Shown: positions 1 through 10,263 of the stretch, one piece after another
How the letters are laid out: every line of letters begins with the position of its first letter
How positions within the stretch are numbered: position 1 is the stretch's first letter
Assembly (NCBI GenBank): GCA_003209895.1
Contig: QCOH01000002.1
Coordinates: 1 to 64,000, forward strand
Direction of reading: 5' to 3'
DNA from: Pelagibacteraceae bacterium AG-430-I06
Lineage (GTDB): Bacteria; Pseudomonadota; Alphaproteobacteria; Pelagibacterales; Pelagibacteraceae
DNA: 64,000 nt
Translations under genes and position numbers: made by a program
The notes under the pieces: generated by a model
What the model was told of the DNA's origin: nothing
Database searches by the model: none
The model's input: the letters and a program-made list of their open reading frames with translations, nothing else

Positions 1-126
1 AAGGAGATCGAGACAGCTGCCGAAGACCTTAGACTTGCGACAAGACATTTGGGAAGTATAGTAGGTAAGGTTGACGTAGAAGAAATATTGGGATCTATTT
101 TTCAGGACTTTTGTATCGGCAAATAA
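1..126 (+). CDS. mnmE: tRNA modification GTPase MnmE, C-terminal end (partial)
   Basis: An open frame enters from the left edge and ends at a TAA at 124-126. Its 41 residues finish with the sequence FCIGK, the characteristic MnmE C-terminus whose cysteine belongs to the C-[ILV]-G-K motif needed for wobble-uridine modification. MnmE works with MnmG, encoded directly downstream, to place (carboxymethyl)aminomethyl groups on U34 of certain tRNAs. The 47-bp gap to mnmG and the shared strand suggest one transcript. The GTPase domain lies outside the window, so only the tail can be judged. Confidence 0.93.
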   Translation, partial: KEIETAAEDLRLATRHLGSIVGKVDVEEILGSIFQDFCIGK

Positions 127-173
127 GTCATCTTTGAGCTTGTAAAATTATTATTCATCGATACATTCGCTAA

Positions 174-2045
174 ATGAGCAATAAAATGATCTTTGATGTG
201 GCTGTAATAGGAGGTGGGCATGCTGGATGTGAAGCAGCAGCAGCATCAGCCAGAATGGGCGTAAATACTGGCCTTTTTACACATAAATTAGAGACCATAG
301 GTGAAATGTCGTGCAATCCTGCTATAGGTGGACTAGGCAAGGGTCACTTGGTTCGAGAAATTGATGCTTTGGATGGCGTAATGGGCAATGTTGCGGACAA
401 ATCAGGAATTCAGTTCAGATTATTGAATAGAAGCAGAGGTCCAGCAGTAAGAGGACCACGAACTCAGTCAGACAGAAAGCTTTACAAGAAATATATGCAG
501 GAGTTATTGCTCAACTATGAAAATTTAGATGTGATAGCTGATCCTGTTGTGAAATTTATCTTCGATAAAGATAAAATTAAAGGTTTCATTTGCCATAGTG
601 GAAAAGAGGTAGTGTGTAGTCAGTTAGTCCTTACCACAGGGACCTTTTTAAATGGTTTAATACATATAGGGGAAAAACAGATACCAGCCGGCAGATATGA
701 TGAAAAACCATCTACCGGGCTGAGTGAACAATTAGAAAAATTTAATATCAAAATTGGAAGACTCAAAACCGGCACACCACCAAGGTTAGATGGAAGAACT
801 ATTAATTATGAGAATCTTGAAATGCAGCCAGCTGATAATGAACCATATTTTTTTTCATTTCTAACTACTAAAGCGATTAATAAACAAATTAGTTGTGGGA
901 TGACTTATACTAACGAGACTGTACATAAAATTATAAGTGATAATATTTCAAGAAGCGCAATGTACTCCGGTAACATTAAAGGGGTGGGGCCAAGATACTG
1001 TCCATCAATCGAGGACAAAATTGTTAAGTTTAAAGAAAAGCAAAAGCACCAAATTTTCTTAGAGCCTGAAGGATTAAACGATCATACAGTTTATCCCAAT
1101 GGTATTTCCACTTCACTTCCGGAAGATGTTCAGCTCAAAATATTAGCTAAAATCAAGGGTTTAGAAGACGTTAAAATGGTGAGAGCAGGGTATGCTATAG
1201 AGTACGATTATGTGGACCCAAGGGAGCTAAAAGTGAGTCTAGAAGCCAAAAAAATAGAGTCTCTATTTTTAGCTGGCCAAATTAATGGCACAACAGGGTA
1301 CGAAGAAGCTGCATCTCAAGGATTGATAGCAGGAATTAATGCCGCCTTAAAAGTCAAAAAGGAGGACGAATTTATTTTGGATAGATCGAGTTCATACATC
1401 GGAGTGATGATAGATGACCTTATCACAAAGGGTGTCTCCGAGCCTTACAGAATGTTTACGTCTCGAGCTGAATACCGATTGTTATTGAGGGCAGATAATG
1501 CTGATCAAAGGCTTACGCCCATGGGTATAAAAATGAATTTAGTAAAAAATAACAGAAAAAAATTATTTAATGAAAAACAGAAAAAAATAAATAGTTTAGA
1601 AACTTCGTTGTCAAAAAAATCCATGACGCCAAATGCTGCCGCTAAGCACTCTATTAAAATTGCCATGGACGGAGTCAAGAGATCTGGATTAGAAATTTTA
1701 GGAATGAAAAATGTGAAATTGAAACAACTTAGATCTATTTGGGCTGAAATACCCCATTATGAACGCTATATTGACGAACAGGTTGAAATAAATGCACACT
1801 ATTCGGGTTATTTGCCCAAACAAGAGAGTGATATTCGAACTTTCAAAAAAGATGAGTCAATGGTTATACCTTCTGAGATTGATTATGATTCCTTTAGTGG
1901 ATTATCCAATGAGGTTAAGTCTAAATTGAAATTAATTAGACCAAAGACGTTGGGACAGGCTCTTCGGATAGATGGGGTTACGCCAGCCGCAGCAATAATT
2001 CTCCTAGCAGCTATAAAGAAGTCTAAATTTAAGGTTTCAGCTTAG
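174..2045 (+). CDS. mnmG: tRNA uridine-5-carboxymethylaminomethyl modification enzyme MnmG (GidA)
   Basis: The FAD-dependent partner of MnmE in tRNA wobble-uridine modification. The 623-residue length is typical of the long form. An N-terminal Rossmann dinucleotide motif ([10 protein letters not shown], about residues 13-22) is followed by the family signature [17 protein letters not shown] near residue 52. The C-terminal part (from about 550) carries the helical domain thought to contact MnmE and tRNA. The ATG at 174 gives MSNKMIFDV; a second ATG four codons later is possible. It is followed after 7 bp by rsmG, the conserved gidA-gidB arrangement that leads into parAB. Confidence 0.96.
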   Translation: MSNKMIFDVAVIGGGHAGCEAAAASARMGVNTGLFTHKLETIGEMSCNPAIGGLGKGHLVREIDALDGVMGNVADKSGIQFRLLNRSRGPAVRGPRTQSDRKLYKKYMQELLLNYENLDVIADPVVKFIFDKDKIKGFICHSGKEVVCSQLVLTTGTFLNGLIHIGEKQIPAGRYDEKPSTGLSEQLEKFNIKIGRLKTGTPPRLDGRTINYENLEMQPADNEPYFFSFLTTKAINKQISCGMTYTNETVHKIISDNISRSAMYSGNIKGVGPRYCPSIEDKIVKFKEKQKHQIFLEPEGLNDHTVYPNGISTSLPEDVQLKILAKIKGLEDVKMVRAGYAIEYDYVDPRELKVSLEAKKIESLFLAGQINGTTGYEEAASQGLIAGINAALKVKKEDEFILDRSSSYIGVMIDDLITKGVSEPYRMFTSRAEYRLLLRADNADQRLTPMGIKMNLVKNNRKKLFNEKQKKINSLETSLSKKSMTPNAAAKHSIKIAMDGVKRSGLEILGMKNVKLKQLRSIWAEIPHYERYIDEQVEINAHYSGYLPKQESDIRTFKKDESMVIPSEIDYDSFSGLSNEVKSKLKLIRPKTLGQALRIDGVTPAAAIILLAAIKKSKFKVSA

Positions 2046-2052
2046 AATCCTT

Positions 2053-2691
2053 ATGGATCAAAGCAAAATAAGGTCTAAATCAAAGCTAATTTTATCAAAA
2101 AATCTAAATTTTAATAAAAATCAAATAAATAAAATTAATCTTTTTGTTAGAAACGTCTTAAATTTTAATAAAAAATATAATCTAATATCTAAAACTACCG
2201 AAAAAGATATTTGGATGAGACATGTGCTAGATTCAGCTCAATTAATTAAACATATCGATTCAAGTCGATATAATAGTTTATCAGACTTAGGAACAGGAGG
2301 AGGTTTTCCTGGAATTATACTAGCTATATATTTTAGTGATATTTTAACGTTTCACGTGAAACTTTATGAAAAATCTAAAATAAAAGTTGATTTTTTAAAT
2401 AAACAAATAAATATTTTAGGACTGAAAAGAGTAAGTATATACGATAATGATTATCAATCTCATGTGTTAGATAGTGATTACTTTGTATTTAGAGCTTTCA
2501 AAAAACTGCCCGAAATACTACGTATTTCACGTGAAACTATCAGAGGTCCTCACAAAATGATTATTATGATGGGAAAGAGTGCACAGGACCAATTAAATAA
2601 AGCTTCAAAGGGTACAATTAATAAGTATAAGCTTGTTCCAAGCATTACTAGCGATGATTCTAAAATACTTTTGCTAGATGTTAAAAATTAA
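2053..2691 (+). CDS. rsmG: 16S rRNA (guanine-527-N7)-methyltransferase RsmG (GidB)
   Basis: A SAM-dependent methyltransferase for the 530 loop of 16S rRNA. The 212-residue protein has a Rossmann methyltransferase fold with the SAM-binding segment LGTGGGFPGI near residue 79. The N-terminal part is unusually Lys/Asn/Ile-rich, as expected from AT-rich composition. It sits between mnmG (7 bp upstream) and parA (3 bp downstream), the usual alphaproteobacterial order. Two parS-like 16-mers lie inside this coding sequence (2348-2363 and 2523-2538), so the DNA probably also serves chromosome segregation. Confidence 0.93.
   Translation: MDQSKIRSKSKLILSKNLNFNKNQINKINLFVRNVLNFNKKYNLISKTTEKDIWMRHVLDSAQLIKHIDSSRYNSLSDLGTGGGFPGIILAIYFSDILTFHVKLYEKSKIKVDFLNKQINILGLKRVSIYDNDYQSHVLDSDYFVFRAFKKLPEILRISRETIRGPHKMIIMMGKSAQDQLNKASKGTINKYKLVPSITSDDSKILLLDVKN
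2348..2363. promoter_or_regulatory. parS: parS-like centromere site 1
   Basis: The 16 bp CGTTTCACGTGAAACT match the widely conserved parS consensus TGTTTCACGTGAAACA at 14 of 16 positions, including the whole 14-bp inverted-repeat core. The site lies inside rsmG, about 330 bp before parA. Location next to parAB is typical for ParB-binding centromeres; ParB binding itself is inferred. Confidence 0.85.
2523..2538. promoter_or_regulatory. parS: parS-like centromere site 2
   Basis: The 16 bp TATTTCACGTGAAACT match the parS consensus at 14 of 16 positions, with one core mismatch (A for G at position 2). It lies 175 bp downstream of site 1 (start to start), again inside rsmG. Two close copies beside parA make chance occurrence unlikely. 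Confidence 0.8.
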
Positions 2692-2694
2692 ATT

Positions 2695-3495
2695 GTGAAT
2701 GCAACAATAATATCGGTAATTAATCAAAAGGGTGGAGTAGGTAAAACTACGACAGTCATAAATTTAGCCACTGCATTAGCCCAAAAAGGAAAAAAGATTT
2801 TGGTGATAGACCTTGATCCACAAGGAAATGCAACAACCGGATTAGGCAAATCAAATAATGACGAGGATAAAAGTATTTACAATGTACTTATAGGAAAGAT
2901 GCCAATTGAAAAAGCCATTCAACAAAGTAATGTTCCGGGCTTAGATCTAATCAGCTCGAATGTTAATCTATCGGGACTTGAAGTTGAAACAGCCAATGAC
3001 GCAAATAGAGCATTTCTTTTAAAAGAAATCTTACTTAAAAAAGATAAGTTACATTTTGATAATTATCAGAATATCTTCATCGACTGCCCTCCGTCATTAA
3101 GTCTGCTTACAGTTATGTCTTTAGTTTCAGCAAATGAGCTACTAATACCACTACAAACGGAGTTTTTTGCGTTGGAGGGAATTACTCAACTTCTTAAAAC
3201 TATTGATCGAATTAAAATCAAACTTAACCCAAGTTTAGTTATAAGAGGCGTTCTACTAACTATGTTTGATAAAAGAAACAAATTATCCTCACAGGTAGAT
3301 TTGGAGGCAAGAAAACATTTTAAGGATAAAGTCTACAAAACAGTTGTACCTAGAAATGTGAGGTTGTCAGAAGCGCCCTCTCATGGAATGCCATGCTTGA
3401 TTTACGACAAGAACTGCTCAGGTAGCAAATCATATATAAATTTGGCAGATGAATTTCTTAAGCAAAGAGAGCAATCTATAGGGAGCGCAGCATGA
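2695..3495 (+). CDS. parA: Chromosome partitioning ATPase ParA
   Basis: A 266-residue deviant-Walker ATPase that drives segregation of ParB-parS complexes over the nucleoid. The P-loop KGGVGKTT with its signature lysine starts at about residue 12, Walker A' is in VIDLDPQGNATTGLG near residue 38, and a Walker B-like IFIDCPPS sits near residue 127. The frame begins with a GTG 3 bp after rsmG; the usual start so close to the P-loop supports this choice. It overlaps parB by 4 bp (ATGA), implying translational coupling. Confidence 0.96.
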   Translation: MNATIISVINQKGGVGKTTTVINLATALAQKGKKILVIDLDPQGNATTGLGKSNNDEDKSIYNVLIGKMPIEKAIQQSNVPGLDLISSNVNLSGLEVETANDANRAFLLKEILLKKDKLHFDNYQNIFIDCPPSLSLLTVMSLVSANELLIPLQTEFFALEGITQLLKTIDRIKIKLNPSLVIRGVLLTMFDKRNKLSSQVDLEARKHFKDKVYKTVVPRNVRLSEAPSHGMPCLIYDKNCSGSKSYINLADEFLKQREQSIGSAA

Positions 3496-4337
3496 GCGCA
3501 GCGAAGAAAGGTCTTGGAAGAGGTTTGTCAGCTTTGTTTGGCGATATAGAAAAAAAATCATCTTCGAGAGAGATAGAAATAAATAAAATCCCTATAGCCA
3601 ATCTTCAGCGCAACAAGTATCAACCAAGAAGTATATTTGATGACGAAAAGATAAGTGAACTTTCTGAGTCAATAAAAGAGAATGGTATTATACAACCTAT
3701 AGCAGTAAGACCAAATAAATACGAACCAGGCAATTATGAAATTATCGCTGGGGAGAGAAGATGGTTAGCTGCTCAAAGAGCTGGTTTAAACGAGGTACCA
3801 GTTACTATTCTAAATATTGATGACCAAAAAAGTTTAGAAATTGCAATTGTTGAAAACATTCAAAGAGAAGATTTAAATGTAATCGAAGAAGCTAGGGGTT
3901 ATCAAAGATTAGTAAAAGAATTTGGCTATGATCATGAAAAGATTTCAAAATTTATGTCAAAAAGTCGAAGTCACGTAAGCAACACATTGAGGTTGCTCAG
4001 TTTACCAGAAGATATCATTGGATTATTAGAGGAGGGAAAATTAACTGCTGGTCAAGCAAGACCTTTAATAGGAATGGCAAATGCCTCAGAAGTGGCGGAA
4101 AATATAGTCAAAAAGAGAGTTGCAGCAAGGGAGGTTGAGTCATTAGCACGAAAAAAAAGTGGTAAGAAATCTAACGTCTATGATGACCCAAATATTGCAT
4201 TCGTAAGAAATGAACTTGAAGGTAAACTGGGTTTAAATGTTGAGATCATTAACAAAAAAAACAATTCTGGAAAAATTATTATAAAATATAAATCTTTAGA
4301 TCAGTTTGAATTAATTTCTAAGTTGCTCAAGCGTTAG
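3492..4337 (+). CDS. parB: Chromosome partitioning protein ParB
   Basis: A 281-residue ParB/Spo0J protein that binds parS, spreads along DNA as a CTP-dependent clamp and stimulates ParA. The N-terminus has the typical GLGRGLSALFG motif. The ParB/Srx CTP-binding region includes GERRWLAAQRAG (about residues 87-98), followed by the ENIQRED segment and the helix-turn-helix (about 120-190); a C-terminal dimerisation domain follows. Candidate binding sites lie 1-1.2 kb upstream inside rsmG. The 3' end overlaps the convergent holA by 11 bp. Confidence 0.96.
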   Translation: MSAAKKGLGRGLSALFGDIEKKSSSREIEINKIPIANLQRNKYQPRSIFDDEKISELSESIKENGIIQPIAVRPNKYEPGNYEIIAGERRWLAAQRAGLNEVPVTILNIDDQKSLEIAIVENIQREDLNVIEEARGYQRLVKEFGYDHEKISKFMSKSRSHVSNTLRLLSLPEDIIGLLEEGKLTAGQARPLIGMANASEVAENIVKKRVAAREVESLARKKSGKKSNVYDDPNIAFVRNELEGKLGLNVEIINKKNNSGKIIIKYKSLDQFELISKLLKR

Positions 4338-5331
4338 TACTTGCCAAATAACACAGTTCTACTAATAATTTCTTTATTAAAACCTCACTTATCGATCCTA
4401 ACTTTGTCTTAATCAAAATTTCGGTTTCTAATATAATTTCTCTAGCTTTAATCAATTTTTTTCGGTTCCACACTCTAAGTTGTCTTTTAAAAATAGGTTT
4501 GTCCTTCCAAAAAATTTTTGGTTTCATATTATCGATTGCTGAATCGACATTTTTATTTTTCTCTAATTGATCGACAAGATCTAAAAGCTTTTGAACTCTG
4601 TTATTTAAAATTCCTAAATAAAGGTATGATTTTTCAGCAAGAAGTGAAACATTGCTCAAGTTAGTATTAAGGTCGATTTTATTTGCCTCTAAACATGAGT
4701 CTCTCAAATTTTCAAATTCAACATTATAAGCATTGTTTATTAGTTCAAATACTTTGTCTGGGTTAATTTTTTTTGATTGAAATAATGCACAAATTTTTTC
4801 AATTTCATTACTCAATACTTTTCTGTCATTTCCAGAATTTTTAATAAGTAAATTAATTAAGTTTTGAGTTAAACCTGTATAATTTCTGAGTTTATTATTA
4901 ACATATATCGATAAAGTTCTATCGTTATCTTGGTAGCAAGGAATAATAGCCAAGTTTTTTTCCTTCTCAAAATGGGATCTTACAACAGATTTTTTTTCTA
5001 GATTATCAGCAAAAATAAATATTTTTACATCATCGTTTGCTTCATTAACAATTTCCAAAATATTTTTTTTTATTTTTTCACTAAAATCATTAATAATTAT
5101 GATTTTCTTCTCATTAAATAGAGAGGAGTTTGAAACTTGTTCACTTAAAATGCTTTGATTTTTTAAAATCTCATTTTGATGTAGAGAGATAAGTTCACAA
5201 TTTTTATTATTTTTTTTTATTAAAATTTTGATATCGTCCTTTAGGCCAATATTTTCCCCGTATAATAGTACAGCATAATATGCGTCTAATACAGAAACGT
5301 TTTTTTCAGCTTCAAAACTTTTAATTATCAT
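4327..5331 (-). CDS. holA: DNA polymerase III subunit delta (HolA)
   Basis: The delta subunit of the clamp loader, which opens the DnaN sliding clamp. The 334-residue length fits HolA; the sequence is divergent but has the expected layout of an N-terminal nucleotide-binding-like region (YAVLLYGENIGLK near residue 18), a middle helical domain and a C-terminal collar domain. The call rests partly on position: it follows leuS and the lptE-like lipoprotein, as in many Alphaproteobacteria. The start overlaps the upstream lptE-like gene by 11 bp. Confidence 0.85.
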   Translation of the reverse strand: MIIKSFEAEKNVSVLDAYYAVLLYGENIGLKDDIKILIKKNNKNCELISLHQNEILKNQSILSEQVSNSSLFNEKKIIIINDFSEKIKKNILEIVNEANDDVKIFIFADNLEKKSVVRSHFEKEKNLAIIPCYQDNDRTLSIYVNNKLRNYTGLTQNLINLLIKNSGNDRKVLSNEIEKICALFQSKKINPDKVFELINNAYNVEFENLRDSCLEANKIDLNTNLSNVSLLAEKSYLYLGILNNRVQKLLDLVDQLEKNKNVDSAIDNMKPKIFWKDKPIFKRQLRVWNRKKLIKAREIILETEILIKTKLGSISEVLIKKLLVELCYLASTNA

Positions 5332-5809
5332 CCCTAAGGACTAAGCTTACCTCATTTAGGATTTGTTTTGCAATCAAGTTGGATGTATTCTGAATTATCT
5401 TTTTTTCACTGTTGATAGTATCTGAATATAATTTGGATGCTTTATAATTCTCTGAATTCACATGCTCTTTAGTGTAAATACTTTCCATCGTTATATTATT
5501 TCTAATCTTAACTTGGCAAGTTATGGTTATACTATATTCCAATACTTTTCCCGTAATACTTTTATTAGAAATGACTACCTTTTTGTCTGCATCAACCAAA
5601 AGAGAATATTTACCCGAGGGTTTTTGTATTATATTTAGTTTATTTACGATTATTTGAGCTACTCGTTTATCGCCACTTATTTCAATATTTTTAAAATTGA
5701 GTTTACCAAATTGCTCCTCATTAAATAAAGGTTTGTAATTACAGTTTAAAGTTACTAGAAAAATAAAAACAAGATACCACGCTTTATTTTTAATTTTTAC
5801 AAATCTCAT
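5321..5809 (-). CDS. lptE: LptE-like LPS-assembly lipoprotein
   Basis: A 162-residue lipoprotein: a short signal peptide ends in a lipobox-like VTLNC, which places the acylated cysteine at about residue 23. The mature part starts with NYKPLF, similar to the (G)xRPLY motif at the start of LptE family members, which plug LptD in the outer membrane and help insert LPS. Sequence conservation in this family is low, so the call relies mainly on the lipobox, size and the leuS-lptE-holA order. It overlaps leuS by 4 bp (ATGA) and holA by 11 bp. Confidence 0.72.
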   Translation of the reverse strand: MRFVKIKNKAWYLVFIFLVTLNCNYKPLFNEEQFGKLNFKNIEISGDKRVAQIIVNKLNIIQKPSGKYSLLVDADKKVVISNKSITGKVLEYSITITCQVKIRNNITMESIYTKEHVNSENYKASKLYSDTINSEKKIIQNTSNLIAKQILNEVSLVLRDDN

Positions 5810-8325
5810 GAAACAATAAAGTTAACTACCTTGTTTTTAACAAAAATGTTTTTGATTATTTTTTTGTTTATTAAGTTTTTTCTAACATTTTCAATATTTT
5901 TAGCCATTGTAATTATAGCTTTTTCTTCAATATCTTTTTTTGTAGACAAAAGGCCTCTTTTCTTTCCGTTTATTTGAATTACAATAGTTACATCTTTTTC
6001 TTCTAATAAAGAGGTATCAACTTTAGGCCAATTAATTTTCAAATTAAAGTTTTTTCCCTCTAATTCTAATAAGCATTCTGATGTTATATGTGGAACAAAG
6101 GGCATCATTATTCTCATGATTTTACCCTGAGTCTCTTTTAGACATTTTGTGCTAATTTTTTTAGAAATAGACTCATTCATTAGATGTGTTAATTCATAAA
6201 AATTAGCTACAGCAACATTCAATTGAAATTTTTCAATTAAATTTGATATTTTAAATAGATACTTATTAAATTTGGAAATAAAAATTAATTCATCTTCTTT
6301 TGAAATTTTAGTATCTTTTCTTTCTAAAATCTTTTTGTTTATATTCCATAATCTCTGAATAAATTTGTGAGCACCCGAAACCCCTTCGTTAGACCATTGT
6401 ATATCTCTATCTGGAGGGCTATCAGAAAGCATGAACCATCTAATTGCATCAGCCCCATAAATTTTAATCATACTTTCTGGATCGATAACATTTTTTTTGG
6501 ATTTTGACATAGCTTCTGGGGGACCTACAGTAACTTTTGATTTTTCTATATTTTTAAATTCATCAGGACTTATCCAGTTACCACTACTATCTCTGTAAGT
6601 TTCGTGACAAACCATTCCTTGTGTAAAAAGTCCTTTAAAAGGTTCTTTAATTTTTATTTCATCATCATTAAGTTTAATCGCTCTCATAAAAAAACGTGAG
6701 TATAGTAAGTGTAAAATTGCATGTTCAACACCCCCAATATATTGATCAACCGGCATCCAATAACTAACTGCTTTCTTATCAAAGGGTTCATCTTTTAATT
6801 TTGGTGAGCAAAATCTAATAAAATACCAAGACGAGTCAACAAATGTATCTAGTGTATCTGTCTCCCTGGTAGCACTCTCACCTGTTTTTTTGCACTTAGT
6901 TTTTTTCCACGTCGGATGATTTTCTAATGGATTGCCCTTAGAGTTTAAATCAACATTGTCAGGTAATTTAATTGGTAGTTCACTTTTTTCCACAGGAATA
7001 ACTTTTCCATTTTTTAGATATATCATAGGTATTGGACATCCCCAGTACCTCTGTCTAGATATACCCCAATCTTTTAAACGATATGATATTTTTTTTTTAC
7101 CAATTTTTTGCCTTTCAATTTCATCTACAATTCTTTTTTTTGCTTCTTCTATTTTTAAATTATTTAAAAATTCTGAATTAATTATTTTGCCATCACCTGT
7201 ATATGCCTGCTTCATTTTTTTGCTAGAACCTTTATTCTCAGTTTCAGATTTTACAACAGGCAATATTTCAATTTTATATTTAGTAGCAAAATCGAAATCT
7301 CTTTGATCGTGTGCAGGACACCCAAAAATTGCGCCGGTTCCGTAATCCATTAAAATAAAGTTTGCAACAAAAATTGGTATTTTTTTATTTTTAATAAAAG
7401 GGTGTTTAGCTCTAAGGTTAGTATCAAAACCAATTTTTTCAGCATTAGCTATAGCCTCTTCAGTTGTACCTACTTGAGAAGATTTTTTTTTGAATTCAAT
7501 AAAATCTTTATCTTTTTCAAAGTTCTTAGATAGAGGATGATCAACAGATACAGCTAAAAAAGTGGCTCCGAATATAGTATCTGGACGAGTTGTAAAGATT
7601 TTTACTTTTTCTTTTGATTCGTTAATTTCAAAATCAATTTCACAACCAACAGACTTTCCAATCCAATTCTTCTGCATTAATTTTACTTTCTCTGGCCACT
7701 CGGTGAGTTTATCTAGATCTTCTAGAAGTTCATTTGAAAATTTTGAAATATTAAAAAACCACTGGGATAATTTTTTTCTTTCAACAATAGCATTTGATCT
7801 CCAGCCCCTTCCATTTATCACTTGTTCGTTCGCTAAGACAGTTTCATCTACAGGATCCCAATTTACATAGGTCTCTTTTCTAATTACTAATCCTTTATTA
7901 TAAAAATCGATAAATAATTCTTGTTGATGTTTGTAATACTCCTCATCGCAGGTTGAAATTTCTAAATTCCAATCAATTGATAATCCTAGCGATTGAAGCT
8001 GTCTTTTCATAATCGCAATATTGCTTTTCGTCCATTCTTTTGGACTCAATTTATTTTCTCTTGCAGCATTTTCAGCAGGCATACCAAAGGAGTCCCAACC
8101 CATGGGGTGAAGTACATCAAAACCATTCATAAATTTATATCTTGCTAACACATCTCCTATTGCATAATTTCTCACATGTCCCATATGAATTTTTCCAGAA
8201 GGATAAGGAAACATCTCTAAACAATAGAATTTTTTATCCTTATTTTTATTTTTGGGATTTACTTTTTTTTCGGACCAAAATTTTTGCCACTTTTTGTCTA
8301 TTTTTTGAATATCTATCTGTTCCAT
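5806..8325 (-). CDS. leuS: Leucine--tRNA ligase
   Basis: A class I aminoacyl-tRNA synthetase charging tRNA-Leu. The 839-residue protein has [17 protein letters not shown] (HIGH motif, residues about 38-54), the CP1 editing domain with a T-rich [12 protein letters not shown] segment near 250, and the catalytic loop MSKSKKNV near 620. An anticodon-binding domain follows, and the C-terminal domain includes QINGKKRG. It lies 23 bp downstream of the DUF3576 lipoprotein gene on the same strand, and its stop overlaps the lptE-like start. Confidence 0.97.
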   Translation of the reverse strand: MEQIDIQKIDKKWQKFWSEKKVNPKNKNKDKKFYCLEMFPYPSGKIHMGHVRNYAIGDVLARYKFMNGFDVLHPMGWDSFGMPAENAARENKLSPKEWTKSNIAIMKRQLQSLGLSIDWNLEISTCDEEYYKHQQELFIDFYNKGLVIRKETYVNWDPVDETVLANEQVINGRGWRSNAIVERKKLSQWFFNISKFSNELLEDLDKLTEWPEKVKLMQKNWIGKSVGCEIDFEINESKEKVKIFTTRPDTIFGATFLAVSVDHPLSKNFEKDKDFIEFKKKSSQVGTTEEAIANAEKIGFDTNLRAKHPFIKNKKIPIFVANFILMDYGTGAIFGCPAHDQRDFDFATKYKIEILPVVKSETENKGSSKKMKQAYTGDGKIINSEFLNNLKIEEAKKRIVDEIERQKIGKKKISYRLKDWGISRQRYWGCPIPMIYLKNGKVIPVEKSELPIKLPDNVDLNSKGNPLENHPTWKKTKCKKTGESATRETDTLDTFVDSSWYFIRFCSPKLKDEPFDKKAVSYWMPVDQYIGGVEHAILHLLYSRFFMRAIKLNDDEIKIKEPFKGLFTQGMVCHETYRDSSGNWISPDEFKNIEKSKVTVGPPEAMSKSKKNVIDPESMIKIYGADAIRWFMLSDSPPDRDIQWSNEGVSGAHKFIQRLWNINKKILERKDTKISKEDELIFISKFNKYLFKISNLIEKFQLNVAVANFYELTHLMNESISKKISTKCLKETQGKIMRIMMPFVPHITSECLLELEGKNFNLKINWPKVDTSLLEEKDVTIVIQINGKKRGLLSTKKDIEEKAIITMAKNIENVRKNLINKKIIKNIFVKNKVVNFIVS

Positions 8326-8348
8326 TAATTTTAGAATTTGAAACTTGC

Positions 8349-8978
8349 TTACCGTCCAGACTCAGATTTTCGTCTTCTGTCTTCTTCAAGTAGGTCTTCG
8401 GCAGATCTATTTTCACCTTTTAAACCGAAAACTCCTCTTCTCTTTTTTTTAACCTCTTCAGCTTGAGGCTGTTTTTCTAAAACAGCTGCCTTTCTCAAAA
8501 TTGCAGTTCTTATTTCATCTTCTAATTTTGATGATATCTTCGTAACGGTGCAATTTGTATTATTATTACAAACTCTTTTATGAATTATAATTTTAATACT
8601 ATCTGATCTGATTTCATTTGATAAAAATCTAATTGTAATTTTTAAGGCTTCGCTTGGCGCCCTTTTATCTGAGTACCAGTCAGTTATAATCATTCCCCCG
8701 GAGTAGTCTACATTTAGAAGAGGCATAAAATCTATTGTATCAAACGTTGCCCTCCACATAGGATTGGAAGTGCTAAATTGGTATGTTGTGTTCCCAACCC
8801 CTCCTAGTCCTTTCAAAGATATCCCTCTACCTTCCCGAACATTTTTCTTTGCTCTTTCAATACCACTCGTAGGCACATCACGAGCTGATGGTGGATCAAA
8901 CCCTCCACATGAAAGCAAACAAAGTGAACTTGCAACTGCAATGAATAATATTCTAGAATTCGTTAAAAAAAGTTTCAT
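8349..8978 (-). CDS. DUF3576 family lipoprotein
   Basis: A 209-residue exported protein of unknown function. An N-terminal signal peptide ([13 protein letters not shown]) ends in a lipobox, so it should be anchored in a membrane by Cys-24. The central part ([19 protein letters not shown], then [10 protein letters not shown]) matches what I know of DUF3576 proteins, which in Alphaproteobacteria commonly precede leuS. The C-terminal 40 residues are highly charged and probably unstructured. Co-transcription with leuS, lptE and holA suggests an envelope role, but no function is known to me. Confidence 0.78.
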   Translation of the reverse strand: MKLFLTNSRILFIAVASSLCLLSCGGFDPPSARDVPTSGIERAKKNVREGRGISLKGLGGVGNTTYQFSTSNPMWRATFDTIDFMPLLNVDYSGGMIITDWYSDKRAPSEALKITIRFLSNEIRSDSIKIIIHKRVCNNNTNCTVTKISSKLEDEIRTAILRKAAVLEKQPQAEEVKKKRRGVFGLKGENRSAEDLLEEDRRRKSESGR

Positions 8979-9227
8979 ATAAATTGGATCTACCTACTTA
9001 ATAACAGAACTTAGCCTTAGTTAAAAATTATAGTATTTTTAAATCAACTTTAAATAGAATTTGATAAAAACGTTTAAATAAGCCAGTTTTTTATGTTGCA
9101 TAAATATCACAAAAATCAAAAAAAAGGTGATTTTAATGGATTTTTGGGGATTTTACGGGGTGTTTTCGAATAAAAATACCTAATTAAGTTAAATGTTTAA
9201 TTTAATAATAACAACAAAGGAAGAAAA
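8979..9227. promoter_or_regulatory. Divergent intergenic region between DUF3576-leuS and porin genes
   Basis: This 249-bp region is the longest non-coding stretch in the window and must hold promoters for both flanking transcription units. A possible hairpin pairs AAAATCA (9112-9118) with TGATTTT (9127-9133). Downstream, two similar G-tract motifs occur in tandem (GGATTTTTGGGG, then GGATTTTACGGGG, within 9137-9160). A good ribosome-binding site, AAAGGAAG, ends a few bases before the porin ATG. I could not assign convincing -35/-10 boxes. Confidence 0.5.
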
Positions 9228-10247
9228 ATGAACACATTAAAAAAACTAGCTTTTTCAATCCTTGCATCAGTTTTTGTATTTGCAAATGCAAACGCTGGCG
9301 AACTTGCAGTATCAGGTTCTGCTAAAGTTACATACACAATTTTGTCTGTAGACGGTAGCGCAACTGACGACAGTGCAGGTAAAGGTTTAGGAATGGCGAA
9401 CGAGTTCTCACTTACAGCAGGTGGAGAACTTGATAATGGTTTCACTTGGGCAACAAATATCGATATCGATGCAGCAACAGTACAAGACGATGCATCAATG
9501 GTAATTGGTATGGGTGGCTTAGGTTCTGTTAAGTTCAATATATCTGACGGTGGAATTCAGAAAAACTTTTCTAGTTCACAATCAGTATACGGAACTCCAG
9601 TAGATAATGGTGAAGGTGGTACATATACTGACTCTCCAGATACTGGTACAATGCATTCAATCAGATACACTACACCATCAGGTTTACCTCTTGGTCTAAG
9701 TGCTTCTGTACAGTATGCACCGTACACAGGAACTAATGACGCTAACTCAAGTAACGCTGGTGGTGCAGTGGATGTTGAAGACGAAGATGCTATAGCTTAC
9801 GCTGTAGATCTTGCTCCAATTGATGGTTTAGCAATTGGTGCTTCGTACTTCAATCCAGACAGCCCAAAAACAGCGCAGAAAACTGAAGGTGGAGCTTGGT
9901 ACGCAACTTACGACGTTGGTATGGTAAGTCTTGGCTATGGTGAATCTTATTTCGCAGATGGTCACGACACAAATACAACTAACGAAGTAGACAACTACCA
10001 AAATAGACAAATGTCTATCGCGTTTAACGTAAATGACTCTCTATCATTATCTTACGAGACAATTGATTCAGAGAAGAATTACGAAACTAGCTCTAGCGAC
10101 GTAGAAATGTCAGTAGATTCTATTCAAGCTGCTTACACAGTTGCAGGAATGACATTATCACTTTCTAACGAAGAATATGATAACCATGACTACACATCTG
10201 GTAACAAAATGAAAGAAACTAACTTCGCATTATCAATTGCGTTTTAA
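9228..10247 (+). CDS. Outer-membrane porin
   Basis: A 339-residue beta-barrel porin. The signal peptide (MNTLKKLAFSILASVFVFANANA) ends at a clear A-x-A cleavage site before GELAVSGSAKVTYT. The mature part is rich in Gly, Asp, Ser and alternating hydrophobic residues and ends with NFALSIAF, a terminal phenylalanine typical of barrels inserted by BamA. Acidic loops (DVEDEDA, SDVEMSVDS) suggest a particular ion or solute preference, but the substrate cannot be told. A strong Shine-Dalgarno, less A-rich codon usage than the neighbours and a dedicated terminator point to high expression. Confidence 0.85.
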   Translation: MNTLKKLAFSILASVFVFANANAGELAVSGSAKVTYTILSVDGSATDDSAGKGLGMANEFSLTAGGELDNGFTWATNIDIDAATVQDDASMVIGMGGLGSVKFNISDGGIQKNFSSSQSVYGTPVDNGEGGTYTDSPDTGTMHSIRYTTPSGLPLGLSASVQYAPYTGTNDANSSNAGGAVDVEDEDAIAYAVDLAPIDGLAIGASYFNPDSPKTAQKTEGGAWYATYDVGMVSLGYGESYFADGHDTNTTNEVDNYQNRQMSIAFNVNDSLSLSYETIDSEKNYETSSSDVEMSVDSIQAAYTVAGMTLSLSNEEYDNHDYTSGNKMKETNFALSIAF

Positions 10248-10263
10248 TTAGTTAAAATTTATT

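Noticed and set aside
9197..9538. 113-residue frame antisense to the porin start
   Set aside because: It covers the porin signal peptide and ribosome-binding site in antisense and has low-complexity Ser/Ala/Pro composition without domain features.
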